A stretch of DNA of 64,000 nucleotides, from positions 868,001 through 932,000 of the forward strand of contig CAWAVG010000002.1 in NCBI GenBank assembly GCA_963785425.1. The letters run 5' to 3'. The translations under genes and the position numbers were made by a program. Shown here piece after piece: positions 31,256-38,096 of this stretch (its first letter is position 1; the number at the start of each line of letters is the position of its first letter). Origin of the DNA: RYN-133 sp963785425 (GTDB taxonomy: Bacteria; Actinomycetota; Actinomycetes; Mycobacteriales; Jatrophihabitantaceae). The notes under the pieces are model-generated. The model had not been told where the DNA came from. It saw only the letters and a program-made list of their open reading frames with translations, and searched no databases.

Positions 31256-32493
31256 CCGCGCTGCCGAGCCGGTTCTGGCGCTTCTACGCCAGCAGCGCGA
31301 CGTCCAACCTCGCCGACGGCATCGGACGTACCGCACTTCCCTTGCTCGCTGCGAGTTACACCCGCAACCCCGTGCTCATCTCGGGCCTGGTGTCGTTCGC
31401 GTTCCTGCCGTGGCTGCTGTTCGCCCTGGCCAGCGGCGCCCTCGTCGATCGCTTCGACCGCCGTTACGCGATGTCGATCGCGAACGGATTGCGCGCAGTG
31501 TCGTCGGCACTACTCGTCGTTCTTGTCATGCTCGACAGTGCCTCGATCGTCGCGATCTACGTGGCGTCGTTCCTGCTCGGTCTCGCGGAGACCGTCTACG
31601 ACAGCGCGAGTCGCGCCATCCTGCCCCAGGTCGTCAGCAGCGCCGACCTCGACCGCGCGAACGCGCTGCTCACGATCGAGGAGACGCTCGGCCAGACGTT
31701 TCTCGGCGCACCGGTCGGATCGGCGTTGTTCGCCGTTGCGGTGTCGATCCCGCTGGTGTTGAACGCGAGCGGGTTCGCGATCGCCGCGGTGCTCGTGCTC
31801 AGCCTGCGCGGCGCATACCGGCCGGTGCGCGACACCGAGCCCGGTTCGATCCGCCAGGAGATGCGCGACGGCGTGCGTTGGCTCGTCGCTCACGTCTTCC
31901 TCCGGACGCTGACCCTGCTGTCGGCGACGACTGCGGTCTTCGGCGGCATGATCAGCGGCGTCCTGGTGCTCTACTGCCTCGAGGTGCTTCATCTGCCGTC
32001 GGCCGATTTCGGCCTGGTGCTGCTGCTCGCCGGCGCCGGCGGGATCGTCGGCGGCGTCGCATCGCCGCCATGTGCACGGCGTTTCGGCCGCGGGCCGGTG
32101 CTCGTCGTCGGCGGCGCCGTCACCGGCGTCACCACCGCGGCGATGGCGTTCACCCGCAACGGGTACGTCGGCGCCTCGCTGTTCGCGGTCTCGGCGGCGG
32201 GCGTCATGGTGTGGAACGTGCTCACCATCTCGGTACGGCAGGCGCTGATCCCGCACCACCTCTTCGGTCGGGTGCAGGGTGCGTATCGGACGCTCGTCTG
32301 GGGCGCGATCGCTGTCGGTGCCCCGATCGGCGGCGTGATCGCGACCGTGACAGGCGTCGCACCCGTGCTCTTCATCGCGGGCGCGGGACTGACACTCGCC
32401 ACGATCTGGCTGGCGCGGCTGACCGCGGCGCACCGCAGCGAGCTGGAGTTCGACGCCGACCCGGACGCGCTCAGTCCGACAGGTGCGAGGTGA
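31252..32493 (+). CDS. MFS exporter of the EntS/enterobactin-exporter-like group
   Basis: A 413-residue protein with about 12 predicted membrane helices. The first segment is WRFYASSATSNLADGIGRTALPLLA, and the A-like loop motif GALVDRFDRRYAM between helices 2 and 3 is typical of MFS proteins. Members with this N-terminus and central loop (RPVRDTEPGSIRQEMRDGVRWL) export siderophores, macrolides or other drugs, so a drug/metabolite exporter is the best guess. It is translationally coupled to the ArsR regulator and converges with an alpha/beta hydrolase, overlapping its end by 23 bases. Confidence 0.88.
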   Translation: MTALPSRFWRFYASSATSNLADGIGRTALPLLAASYTRNPVLISGLVSFAFLPWLLFALASGALVDRFDRRYAMSIANGLRAVSSALLVVLVMLDSASIVAIYVASFLLGLAETVYDSASRAILPQVVSSADLDRANALLTIEETLGQTFLGAPVGSALFAVAVSIPLVLNASGFAIAAVLVLSLRGAYRPVRDTEPGSIRQEMRDGVRWLVAHVFLRTLTLLSATTAVFGGMISGVLVLYCLEVLHLPSADFGLVLLLAGAGGIVGGVASPPCARRFGRGPVLVVGGAVTGVTTAAMAFTRNGYVGASLFAVSAAGVMVWNVLTISVRQALIPHHLFGRVQGAYRTLVWGAIAVGAPIGGVIATVTGVAPVLFIAGAGLTLATIWLARLTAAHRSELEFDADPDALSPTGAR

Positions 32494-33262
32494 TCGCCTC
32501 GAGCACGTCGTCCGGGCGCTCCCACCAGAACAGGTGCCCCGCGTCGTCCCACGGGCGCATCGTCGCGCCGGGGATCAGCGATGCGACGACCTCGTTGTTC
32601 GAGAAGAGCACCATCTCGTCGGCCGTCCCCGCCATGACGAGGGTCGGCGCCGTGACCGTGGGCAGTCTTGTCGAGGTGTCGTGCACGAATGCTGCCTGGG
32701 CCTGACGCAGCACGACCGGCACCGGCACGCGGGCGGCGAGCGCGATGTCATGGAACTCGCGCCAATGGTCGTCGTCGGCCGCCCAGGCGGGCGAGAGGTT
32801 CGCCTCGAACCCTGCGCGCAGGGCCGCGTCGATGTTGCCCGAGTTCATCGCGGTCATCATGCGCATCGGGCCCGGCGCCATCGGATTCGTGCGTGGTCCG
32901 CCGCAGTACGTGCAGCCGAGCACCAGGCGGCGCACGCGCGATGGATGGTTGAGCACGAGCTCCTGCGCGACCATGCCACCCATCGAGATCCCGAAGACGT
33001 GCGCGCTGTCCCAGCCCAGCTCGTCGAGCAACGCAACCGCGTCTTCGGCGAGCTCGGCGATAGTGAACGGGCCCGGGACGTCCGTGCTGTCGCCGATCCC
33101 GCGGTGGTCATAGGCCACGACGTCGTAACTCGCCTCGAGCTTGCCGAGGAAGTCATCGCGCCACAGCCCGACGTGCCCGGCCATGCCCATGATCAGCAGC
33201 AGCGGCTCACCGCTGCCGCGCCGAACGTAGGAGAGGCGGCGCTCTGCGAGGTCTGCGTACAT
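32471..33262 (-). CDS. Alpha/beta hydrolase (3-oxoadipate enol-lactonase-like)
   Basis: A 263-residue serine hydrolase. The nucleophile elbow is FGISMGGMVAQ with Ser near residue 94. YDHRGIGDST is the usual pre-elbow loop, and the catalytic His is in WDDAGHLFWWERPD close to the C-terminus. The nearest named group is the 3-oxoadipate enol-lactonase/PcaD-like set, but no pca genes are nearby, so the substrate is open. The ATG at 33262 lies 7 bases after TAGGTT (33270-33275), supporting this start. It overlaps the MFS gene at the 3' end. Confidence 0.85.
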   Translation of the reverse strand: MYADLAERRLSYVRRGSGEPLLLIMGMAGHVGLWRDDFLGKLEASYDVVAYDHRGIGDSTDVPGPFTIAELAEDAVALLDELGWDSAHVFGISMGGMVAQELVLNHPSRVRRLVLGCTYCGGPRTNPMAPGPMRMMTAMNSGNIDAALRAGFEANLSPAWAADDDHWREFHDIALAARVPVPVVLRQAQAAFVHDTSTRLPTVTAPTLVMAGTADEMVLFSNNEVVASLIPGATMRPWDDAGHLFWWERPDDVLEAITSHLSD

Positions 33263-33269
33263 CTCGCGA

Positions 33270-33275
33270 AACCTA
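33270..33275 (-). promoter_or_regulatory. -10 element TAGGTT for the alpha/beta hydrolase
   Basis: TAGGTT on the reverse strand ends 7 bases before the ATG at 33262, in leaderless position. Confidence 0.45.
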
Positions 33276-33325
33276 CCGCCTCCCCGCGACCGGGAGTGAC
33301 CGTCCGCAACAGCTGATCCTCCGGG

Positions 33326-33715
33326 TCAGAGGCCGGCGCGGGCGCCGCACTCGGCGCACTCGAACACGCCGCCGCCGGACGCTTCCATCGCGCCGTGCGC
33401 CGTGCACGTCGGCACGCCGCTGTCACCGAGTACGACGTTGCCCATCATGACGTCCCAACCGCCGTCGACGTCCATGAGCTGAGCAACCGTAGGGCCGAGC
33501 GCGCGCGCCCGCTCCATGCTGCGTAGCACTTCGGTCATCGCTGCGAACGCGTCGCTGTCGATCGTCCACCCGTCCGGCAGGCTGGCCTCGGCCGCGCTCA
33601 CCTCGGCGTCGCTGACCTGCACGACCGCGGTCTGCTCGCTGGTGTCGGGACGCTGGAAGGTCACGGCGTACCGTCCGGCGCCGGCAAGCGCCTCGATACG
33701 GTGCAACCGAGTCAC
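33326..33715 (-). CDS. Conserved hypothetical protein with C-terminal zinc-ribbon-like end
   Basis: A 129-residue protein. The N-terminal half reads VTRLHRIEALAGAGRYAVTF and then a strand-rich region. The C-terminal end has CTAHGAMEASGGG and FECAECGARAGL. This looks like a half or degenerate zinc ribbon: one Cys/His pair plus C-x2-C. I do not recognise a named family. The GTG at 33715 stands 6 bases after a TAGGCT element (33722-33727), which supports the start and reality of the gene. Codon use is like that of its neighbours. Confidence 0.65.
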   Translation of the reverse strand: MTRLHRIEALAGAGRYAVTFQRPDTSEQTAVVQVSDAEVSAAEASLPDGWTIDSDAFAAMTEVLRSMERARALGPTVAQLMDVDGGWDVMMGNVVLGDSGVPTCTAHGAMEASGGGVFECAECGARAGL

Positions 33716-33721
33716 GCGAGC

Positions 33722-33727
33722 AGCCTA
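33722..33727 (-). promoter_or_regulatory. -10 element TAGGCT for the zinc-ribbon-like hypothetical gene
   Basis: TAGGCT on the reverse strand ends 6 bases before GTG 33715. It overlaps the stop codon of the small upstream reading frame. Confidence 0.45.
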
Positions 33728-33928
33728 ATCGCGCCGCACCGACCGCGCCGTCCGAGCACGCCACTGCGGCCCGGTGATCACGACACTGACCGTGACGGGG
33801 TTGAGCCACATCGCGCGGGACGTCCGGAGGGCCGGCAACTGGGCGATGGCGAGGATCGTCCGCCCGCCGCAGTAGGAGCAGGCGAACAGTCCGAGGGCGT
33901 CGTCGGCCTCGTCGAGTGAGGCAGCCAT
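33725..33928 (-). CDS. Possible small protein with a CxxC knuckle
   Basis: A 67-residue frame from ATG 33928 encodes MAASLDEADDALGLFACSYCGGRTILAIAQLP, given here as its first part, and then a basic C-terminal end. The CSYCGG motif suggests a zinc knuckle. The third-position base use is plausible, but the sequence has no recognised family, and its TAG stop lies inside the promoter of the next gene. It could be real or a chance frame, so I keep it only as a candidate. Confidence 0.3.
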   Translation of the reverse strand: MAASLDEADDALGLFACSYCGGRTILAIAQLPALRTSRAMWLNPVTVSVVITGPQWRARTARSVRRD

Positions 33929-34166
33929 GAACACCGCCGCGAGCGACGGCGAACAGCCGCAGCCGCACGCTGACGCGCGCGGTGTCCTGCTGGTCGGTCT
34001 GGATCGCCGTTCCGACCCAGCGCCAGTACACCGGAACGAAAACGATCACTGCGCGGAGCACGCCGCCCCGGCAGTGGTCCCGACTCGAGGTCGTCAGGTG
34101 TCCGGGACAAGCCAGATGTCCGCCCGACCCGGGCGTGTCGATTGCGCGAGATGGCATCGTGGACGT

Positions 34167-34439
34167 ATGTGCCGCAATATCCGTCCCCTGAACAACTTCG
34201 AGCCGCCCGCGAGCGGCGACGAGGTGCACGCTGCCGCGCTGCAGTACGTGCGCAAGGTCGCCGGCACCACGCGCCCGTCGGCCGCCAACCAGCGCGCGTT
34301 CGACGAGGCGGTTGCCGCCGTCGCGCACGCGACCGGACACCTGCTCGACGCGCTCGTGACGACCGCGCAGCCGAAGTCGCGCGAGGAAGAGGCCGCGAAG
34401 GCACGGCTGCGCGCCGAGAAGCGTTACGCGCGAGTGTGA
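34167..34439 (+). CDS. DUF2277 domain protein
   Basis: A 90-residue protein starting at ATG 34167 with MCRNIRPLNNFEPPASGDEV, the diagnostic DUF2277 opening. The rest is helical: AALQYVRKVAGTTRPSAANQ and AVAHATGHLLDALVTTAQPKSREEEAAKAR. The family occurs widely in actinobacteria and is of unknown function. The high Lys/Arg content at the end suggests nucleic-acid contact, which is inference. Open frame extends 80 codons upstream, but only this part is conserved in the family. It precedes the asparaginase gene by 31 bases, which has its own promoter. Confidence 0.88.
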   Translation: MCRNIRPLNNFEPPASGDEVHAAALQYVRKVAGTTRPSAANQRAFDEAVAAVAHATGHLLDALVTTAQPKSREEEAAKARLRAEKRYARV

Positions 34440-34457
34440 CCGCACCTCCCCCGCAGC

Positions 34458-34463
34458 TAGCGT
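34458..34463 (+). promoter_or_regulatory. -10 element TAGCGT for the asparaginase gene
   Basis: TAGCGT ends 7 bases before the GTG at 34471, in leaderless position. Confidence 0.5.
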
Positions 34464-34470
34464 CGCTGAT

Positions 34471-35427
34471 GTGATCACGGTCTTCTTCCTCGGCGGCACG
34501 ATCAGCATGTCCGGGACGACGAGCGCGGTGGCGCGGCTCGGCGGTGGGGAACTGCTGGCATCCGTCCCGGGTCTGCTCGACCTCGGGCTCGATGTGGACG
34601 TGCGCGACTTCCGACGGATGCCGAGTGCGAATTTCTCGTTCGCCGACCTGATCGAACTCGTCGAGCAGGCCGACGACGCGCCGAGCGACGCCATCGTGAT
34701 CGTCCAAGGCACCGACACCATCGAAGAGACCGCGTTCCTGGTCGATCTGCTGTGGACGCGCGACGAGCCCTTCGTCGTCACCGGCGCGATGCGCACACCG
34801 GCGATGGCCGGCGCCGACGGCCCGGCCAATCTGCTGGCCGCGCTGACGGTGGCGGGATCCGACGACGCGCGCGGGCGCGGTGCGCTGGTCGTGATGAACG
34901 ACGAGATCCACGCCGCGCGCCATGTTGCCAAACGGCACACGTCGAGCACCGCGGCCTTCGAGTCGCCCGAGACCGGCCCGATCGGACGGCTCGTCGAAGG
35001 TACGCCCGTGTTCCGGTACGACCTCGCGCGCCGACCCGCCTTGGCCCGGCCGCGGGCGATCGATGCACGCGTGCCGCTGGTCACTGCGACCCTCGGTGAC
35101 AGCGGCACGCTGCTCGACGGCGTCGGCACCGACTGCGCGGGCCTCGTCGTTGCCGGCTTCGGTGTCGGGCACGTCCCCGAGAGCTGGGTCGAACGGTTGG
35201 GTGTCCTGGCTGCGCGGATGCCGGTCGTGCTGGCAAGTCGGATCGGCGCCGGATCGGTGTTCACCCACACCTATGGGGCTCCCGGATCGGAGACGGATCT
35301 GCGGGAACGCGGGCTCGTCACGTGCGGAAACCTCACTGCCCACCAGGCCCGGTTGCTGTTGCTCGTTCTGCTGAGCAACGGCACCGATGACGTGCGCGCA
35401 GGGTTCAGCAGCTGGATCGAGCGGTGA
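34471..35427 (+). CDS. Type I/II L-asparaginase family protein
   Basis: A 318-residue asparaginase. The first nucleophilic Thr is in FFLGGTISM at the N-terminus. The second is in VQGTDTIEETA near residue 80, with its Asp. The supporting Lys lies in ARHVAKRHTSS near residue 153. There is no signal peptide, so it is cytoplasmic, where it would hydrolyse asparagine to aspartate and ammonia. The N-terminal Met is directly next to the first strand (MITVFFLGG), and the GTG at 34471 is preceded by TAGCGT in leaderless position, so the start is well supported. It stands upstream of kstR on the same strand but is separately promoted. Confidence 0.9.
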   Translation: MITVFFLGGTISMSGTTSAVARLGGGELLASVPGLLDLGLDVDVRDFRRMPSANFSFADLIELVEQADDAPSDAIVIVQGTDTIEETAFLVDLLWTRDEPFVVTGAMRTPAMAGADGPANLLAALTVAGSDDARGRGALVVMNDEIHAARHVAKRHTSSTAAFESPETGPIGRLVEGTPVFRYDLARRPALARPRAIDARVPLVTATLGDSGTLLDGVGTDCAGLVVAGFGVGHVPESWVERLGVLAARMPVVLASRIGAGSVFTHTYGAPGSETDLRERGLVTCGNLTAHQARLLLLVLLSNGTDDVRAGFSSWIER

Positions 35428-35453
35428 GTCGCTCGGCGCGGGACGTGCCGATC

Positions 35454-35467
35454 TGGAACGTATTCCA
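35454..35467. promoter_or_regulatory. KstR-like operator candidate TGGAACGTATTCCA
   Basis: This 14-mer differs at one core position from the KstR motif TnnAACnnGTTnnA and has perfect outer arms TGGAA/TTCCA. It lies about 110 bases before the kstR start. Confidence 0.4.
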
Positions 35468-35529
35468 CTTACGCCAATGGGCTGTGCCCCTGCAAAATAG
35501 GCGCACCGTCTGCACACGCCGCGCCCAAC

Positions 35530-35543
35530 TGAAACACGTTGCT
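35530..35543. promoter_or_regulatory. KstR-like operator TGAAACACGTTGCT before kstR
   Basis: This 14-mer has the AAC-N2-GTT core of the KstR motif and one mismatch (last base T). It sits at the expected -35 position, upstream of the TAGCCT -10 at 35565-35570, as expected for an autorepressor. Confidence 0.55.
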
Positions 35544-35564
35544 CACTCCTGCGGACTCCGCTGC

Positions 35565-35570
35565 TAGCCT
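35565..35570 (+). promoter_or_regulatory. -10 element TAGCCT for kstR
   Basis: TAGCCT ends 7 bases before the ATG at 35578 and supports that start rather than the one 39 bases upstream. Confidence 0.5.
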
Positions 35571-35577
35571 GGCCGAC

Positions 35578-36219
35578 ATGACGAGCCTCGCCAGAGCGCG
35601 CGCCGCCGCTCGTTCGGCCGGCCCGGCGGACGGGCACGGCTCCGCCGCGCAGCATGACCGGCGCCGGCGCATCCTCGACGCCACCCTGGCCCTGGCGAGC
35701 AAGGGCGGCTACGAGGCCGTGCAGATGCGGGCGGTCGCCGAGCGGGCCGACGTCGCGCTGGGCACGCTGTACCGCTACTTCCCGTCCAAGATCCACCTGC
35801 TGGTGTCGGCGCTCGCCCGCGAGTTCGAGCGCACCCAGGACCGGATCGATCGCGCCATCCTGCGCGGCGACACCCCCTACGACCGCATCATGCTGATGCT
35901 CGGCGGGATCACGAAGGCGATGCAGCGCGATCCGCAGCTGACCGAGGCGATGACGCGGGCGTTCATGTCCGCCGACGCCTCCGTCGCGGCCGAGGTCGAC
36001 GCCGTGAGCCGGCTGATGGACGGCATGTTCGCGCGGGCCATGAGCAACACCGAGCCAACCGAGGAACAGCTGGCGATCGCGCGCGTGATCAGCGACGTGT
36101 GGCTCTCGAACCTTGTCGCGTGGGTGACGCGCCGCGCGTCCGCCACCGACGTGGCCAACCGCCTCGAGCTCACCATCGGCCTGCTACTGGGCAGAAAACG
36201 CGCCGCCGACGCCTTCTGA
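35578..36219 (+). CDS. kstR: TetR-family regulator, KstR type
   Basis: A 213-residue TetR protein. The HTH is at about residues 33-80: RRILDATLALASKGGYEAVQ, then VALGTLYRYFPSKIHLLVSA. The segment PTEEQLAIARVISDVWLSN and the ending LVAWVTRRASATDVANRLE closely match mycobacterial KstR (Rv3574). KstR represses the genes for sterol side-chain and ring degradation and is released by 3-oxo-4-cholestenoyl-CoA-type ligands. Here it stands apart from any obvious sterol genes, so it presumably acts at distant operons and on itself, given the operator-like sequences upstream. The ATG at 35578 has a TAGCCT element 7 bases upstream. Confidence 0.88.
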   Translation: MTSLARARAAARSAGPADGHGSAAQHDRRRRILDATLALASKGGYEAVQMRAVAERADVALGTLYRYFPSKIHLLVSALAREFERTQDRIDRAILRGDTPYDRIMLMLGGITKAMQRDPQLTEAMTRAFMSADASVAAEVDAVSRLMDGMFARAMSNTEPTEEQLAIARVISDVWLSNLVAWVTRRASATDVANRLELTIGLLLGRKRAADAF

Positions 36220-36238
36220 AGCGGCGACACCGAATCTG

Positions 36239-36260
36239 TTAGCGCTTATGTATTAGCGCT
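36239..36260. promoter_or_regulatory. Tandem TTAGCGCT sites, MarR operator candidate
   Basis: Two copies of TTAGCGCT, each with the palindromic core AGCGCT, start at 36239 and 36253 with a 14-base period, just upstream of the MarR -10. This is a likely autoregulatory site. Confidence 0.45.
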
Positions 36261-36262
36261 GT

Positions 36263-36268
36263 TAGAGT
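36263..36268 (+). promoter_or_regulatory. -10 element TAGAGT for the MarR-MFS operon
   Basis: TAGAGT ends 6 bases before the ATG at 36275, in leaderless position. Confidence 0.5.
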
Positions 36269-36274
36269 TGCCTC

Positions 36275-36799
36275 ATGCCCGAGACCCCTGTCGGCGTGCC
36301 CCTCGGCGTGCGGGTGCGCGCGGTGCTCGACCGCATGGACGACGACGTGGCCCGCACGCTCGCCGACCTCGGCATCTCCGACTACCGGCCGTACTTCTCG
36401 GTCGTGATCCGCTACGTGGACGAGAACGGTCCGACCACCATCCGCGACCTGGCCCGCGGTACCGGCGTCACGCATTCGGCGATGAGTCAGCGGGTGGGCG
36501 AGTTGCGCAAGCGCGGCCTGGTCGAACTCGTCCCGGGCACGGACGGGCGCGAACGGGTCATCCACCTCACCGACGCCGCGTGGGCGATCAAGCCCGCGCT
36601 GGACGCCGAGTGGGACGCGACCAGCGCTGCCTTCGACGGCCTCAACGCCGAGCTCACCGCGACGCTGAACCAGGTGGTCATCGAGATGAACGCAGCCCTC
36701 GACCGCCGCGCCTTCCGCGACCGGATCGCGGACGCGGCCGCCGGCATGCCGCAGCTGGCACCCGAGTACCGCGCGAAGATCACGGGCACCGATGCCTGA
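36275..36799 (+). CDS. MarR-family transcriptional regulator
   Basis: A 174-residue MarR regulator. The winged helix spans about residues 40-110: TTIRDLARGTGVTHSAMSQRVGELRKRGLVE gives the HTH, and the wing is VPGTDGRERVIHLTDAA. The flanking helices (LGVRVRAVLDRMDDDVARTLAD and the C-terminal AALDRRAFRDRIADAAA) form the dimer interface. MarR proteins usually repress a linked transporter and are released by small phenolic or drug-like ligands. Its stop overlaps the start of the MFS gene by 8 bases, so the pair is a regulator-exporter operon. The tandem TTAGCGCT repeats upstream are the likely operator. Confidence 0.88.
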   Translation: MPETPVGVPLGVRVRAVLDRMDDDVARTLADLGISDYRPYFSVVIRYVDENGPTTIRDLARGTGVTHSAMSQRVGELRKRGLVELVPGTDGRERVIHLTDAAWAIKPALDAEWDATSAAFDGLNAELTATLNQVVIEMNAALDRRAFRDRIADAAAGMPQLAPEYRAKITGTDA

Positions 36800-38066
36800 C
36801 CTGCGGCGGTTGCTCGCCGACATCACGCCGCTGCGCGAGGTGCCTGCCTTCCGCCGGCTGTGGATCGGCACGACAATGTCGACGCTTGGTTCGGCGATGA
36901 CTCTGTTCGCCGTCACGTTGCAGGTCTTCCTCCTGACGCACTCCTCCGCTGCTGTCGGTGGTGTCGGGCTGGCCGCTGCGGTTCCCGCACTCGCGCTCGG
37001 GCTGCTCGGCGGAGCAGTGGTAGATCGTGTCGATCGCCGCACGCTCGTGCTCTACACGCAAAGCGTGATGATGCTCGTCTCGGTCGGGTTCGCGCTGCAG
37101 GCCTACCTCGGCAATCAGCACGTGTGGCTTCTCTACTTGCTCGAAGCCGTCGCGTCGTCGGTCAACTCGATCAACGCCCCGGCTCGGCGCACGTTCATGC
37201 CGAGGTTGCTGCCGAAGTCGCAGATCCCGGCCGGCGCGGCGCTGACGATGCTCACGATGCACATCGCCATGCTGGGCGGTCCGATGGTCGCCGGGCTCGT
37301 CGTGCCGTTCGGCGGCGTCAAGCTGTGCTACCTCATCGATGCGGTCACCTTCCTGGCGTCGCTGTACAGCGTGTTCCGGCTGCCGGCGATGCATCCGGAC
37401 GGCGGTGAGAATCCGCGTCCACGGCTGGGCGGAGTGCTCGACGGCATCCGCTTCCTCGGTCGAAGTCGGGTCCTCACCGGCGTTCTGATCACCGACGTCG
37501 TCGCGACCCTGTTCGCGATGCCGGTCGCGCTCTACCCCGCGATCAACGCCGAACGCTTCGACGGATCGGCGCGGACACTCGGGCTGCTCAGTGCGGGCCT
37601 GGCGATCGGTGGCATTGTCGGATCAGTGCTGTCGGGGCCGCTGGGCCGGGTGCGACGGCCCGGCTTCGGCATGCTGATCTCCGTCGCCGTCTGGGGCGCG
37701 GCGCTCGCCGGGTTCGGCCTCGCGCATGACCTCGCGACGACGATGGCGTGCCTGGTCGTTGCGGGGGTCGCGGACGTGGTGAGCGTTGTGCTGCGCTCGA
37801 CGATCATCCAGGTCGCCACGCCGGACCAGTTCCGCGGCCGCGTCAACGCCGCGGAGATCATGGTCGGGGGCAACATCCCGCAGCTCGGCAACTTCCGCGC
37901 GGGTCTCGTCGCGCAGGCGACCTCACCCGCATTCAGCGCGACGCTCGGCGGCGCGATGGCCGTCGCCGGTGCTGCCGTCATTGCCCTGACCTGGCCGGCG
38001 GTCGTGCACTACCGATCCGCCGACCAGGTGGACGAGCCCGAACCCGTCAGGGACGTTGTGGGCTGA
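36792..38066 (+). CDS. MFS exporter (EntS-like / TC 2.A.1.38-type)
   Basis: A 424-residue, 12-helix MFS transporter. WIGTTMSTLGSAMTLFAVTLQVFLLTHSS starts the first two helices (with a break at the loop), and GGAVVDRVDRRTLVLYTQ is the MFS loop 2-3 signature. VDRVDRR and FRGRVNAAEI are also found in EntS-type siderophore and drug exporters. It is coupled to MarR by an 8-base overlap and is likely induced by the ligand of that regulator. The C-terminal end converges with dop. The stop codons of both lie in the arms of one inverted repeat. Confidence 0.87.
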   Translation: MPDLRRLLADITPLREVPAFRRLWIGTTMSTLGSAMTLFAVTLQVFLLTHSSAAVGGVGLAAAVPALALGLLGGAVVDRVDRRTLVLYTQSVMMLVSVGFALQAYLGNQHVWLLYLLEAVASSVNSINAPARRTFMPRLLPKSQIPAGAALTMLTMHIAMLGGPMVAGLVVPFGGVKLCYLIDAVTFLASLYSVFRLPAMHPDGGENPRPRLGGVLDGIRFLGRSRVLTGVLITDVVATLFAMPVALYPAINAERFDGSARTLGLLSAGLAIGGIVGSVLSGPLGRVRRPGFGMLISVAVWGAALAGFGLAHDLATTMACLVVAGVADVVSVVLRSTIIQVATPDQFRGRVNAAEIMVGGNIPQLGNFRAGLVAQATSPAFSATLGGAMAVAGAAVIALTWPAVVHYRSADQVDEPEPVRDVVG

Positions 38067-38096
38067 CCAAGCCCGACCAACGGGGATTTGGTCAGC
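38062..38096. terminator. Bidirectional hairpin between the MFS gene and dop
   Basis: GCTGACCAA (38062-38070) pairs with TTGGTCAGC (38088-38096), a perfect 9-bp stem with a 17-base loop. The MFS stop (38064-38066) and the dop stop (complement of 38092-38094) both lie in the arms. Confidence 0.65.
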
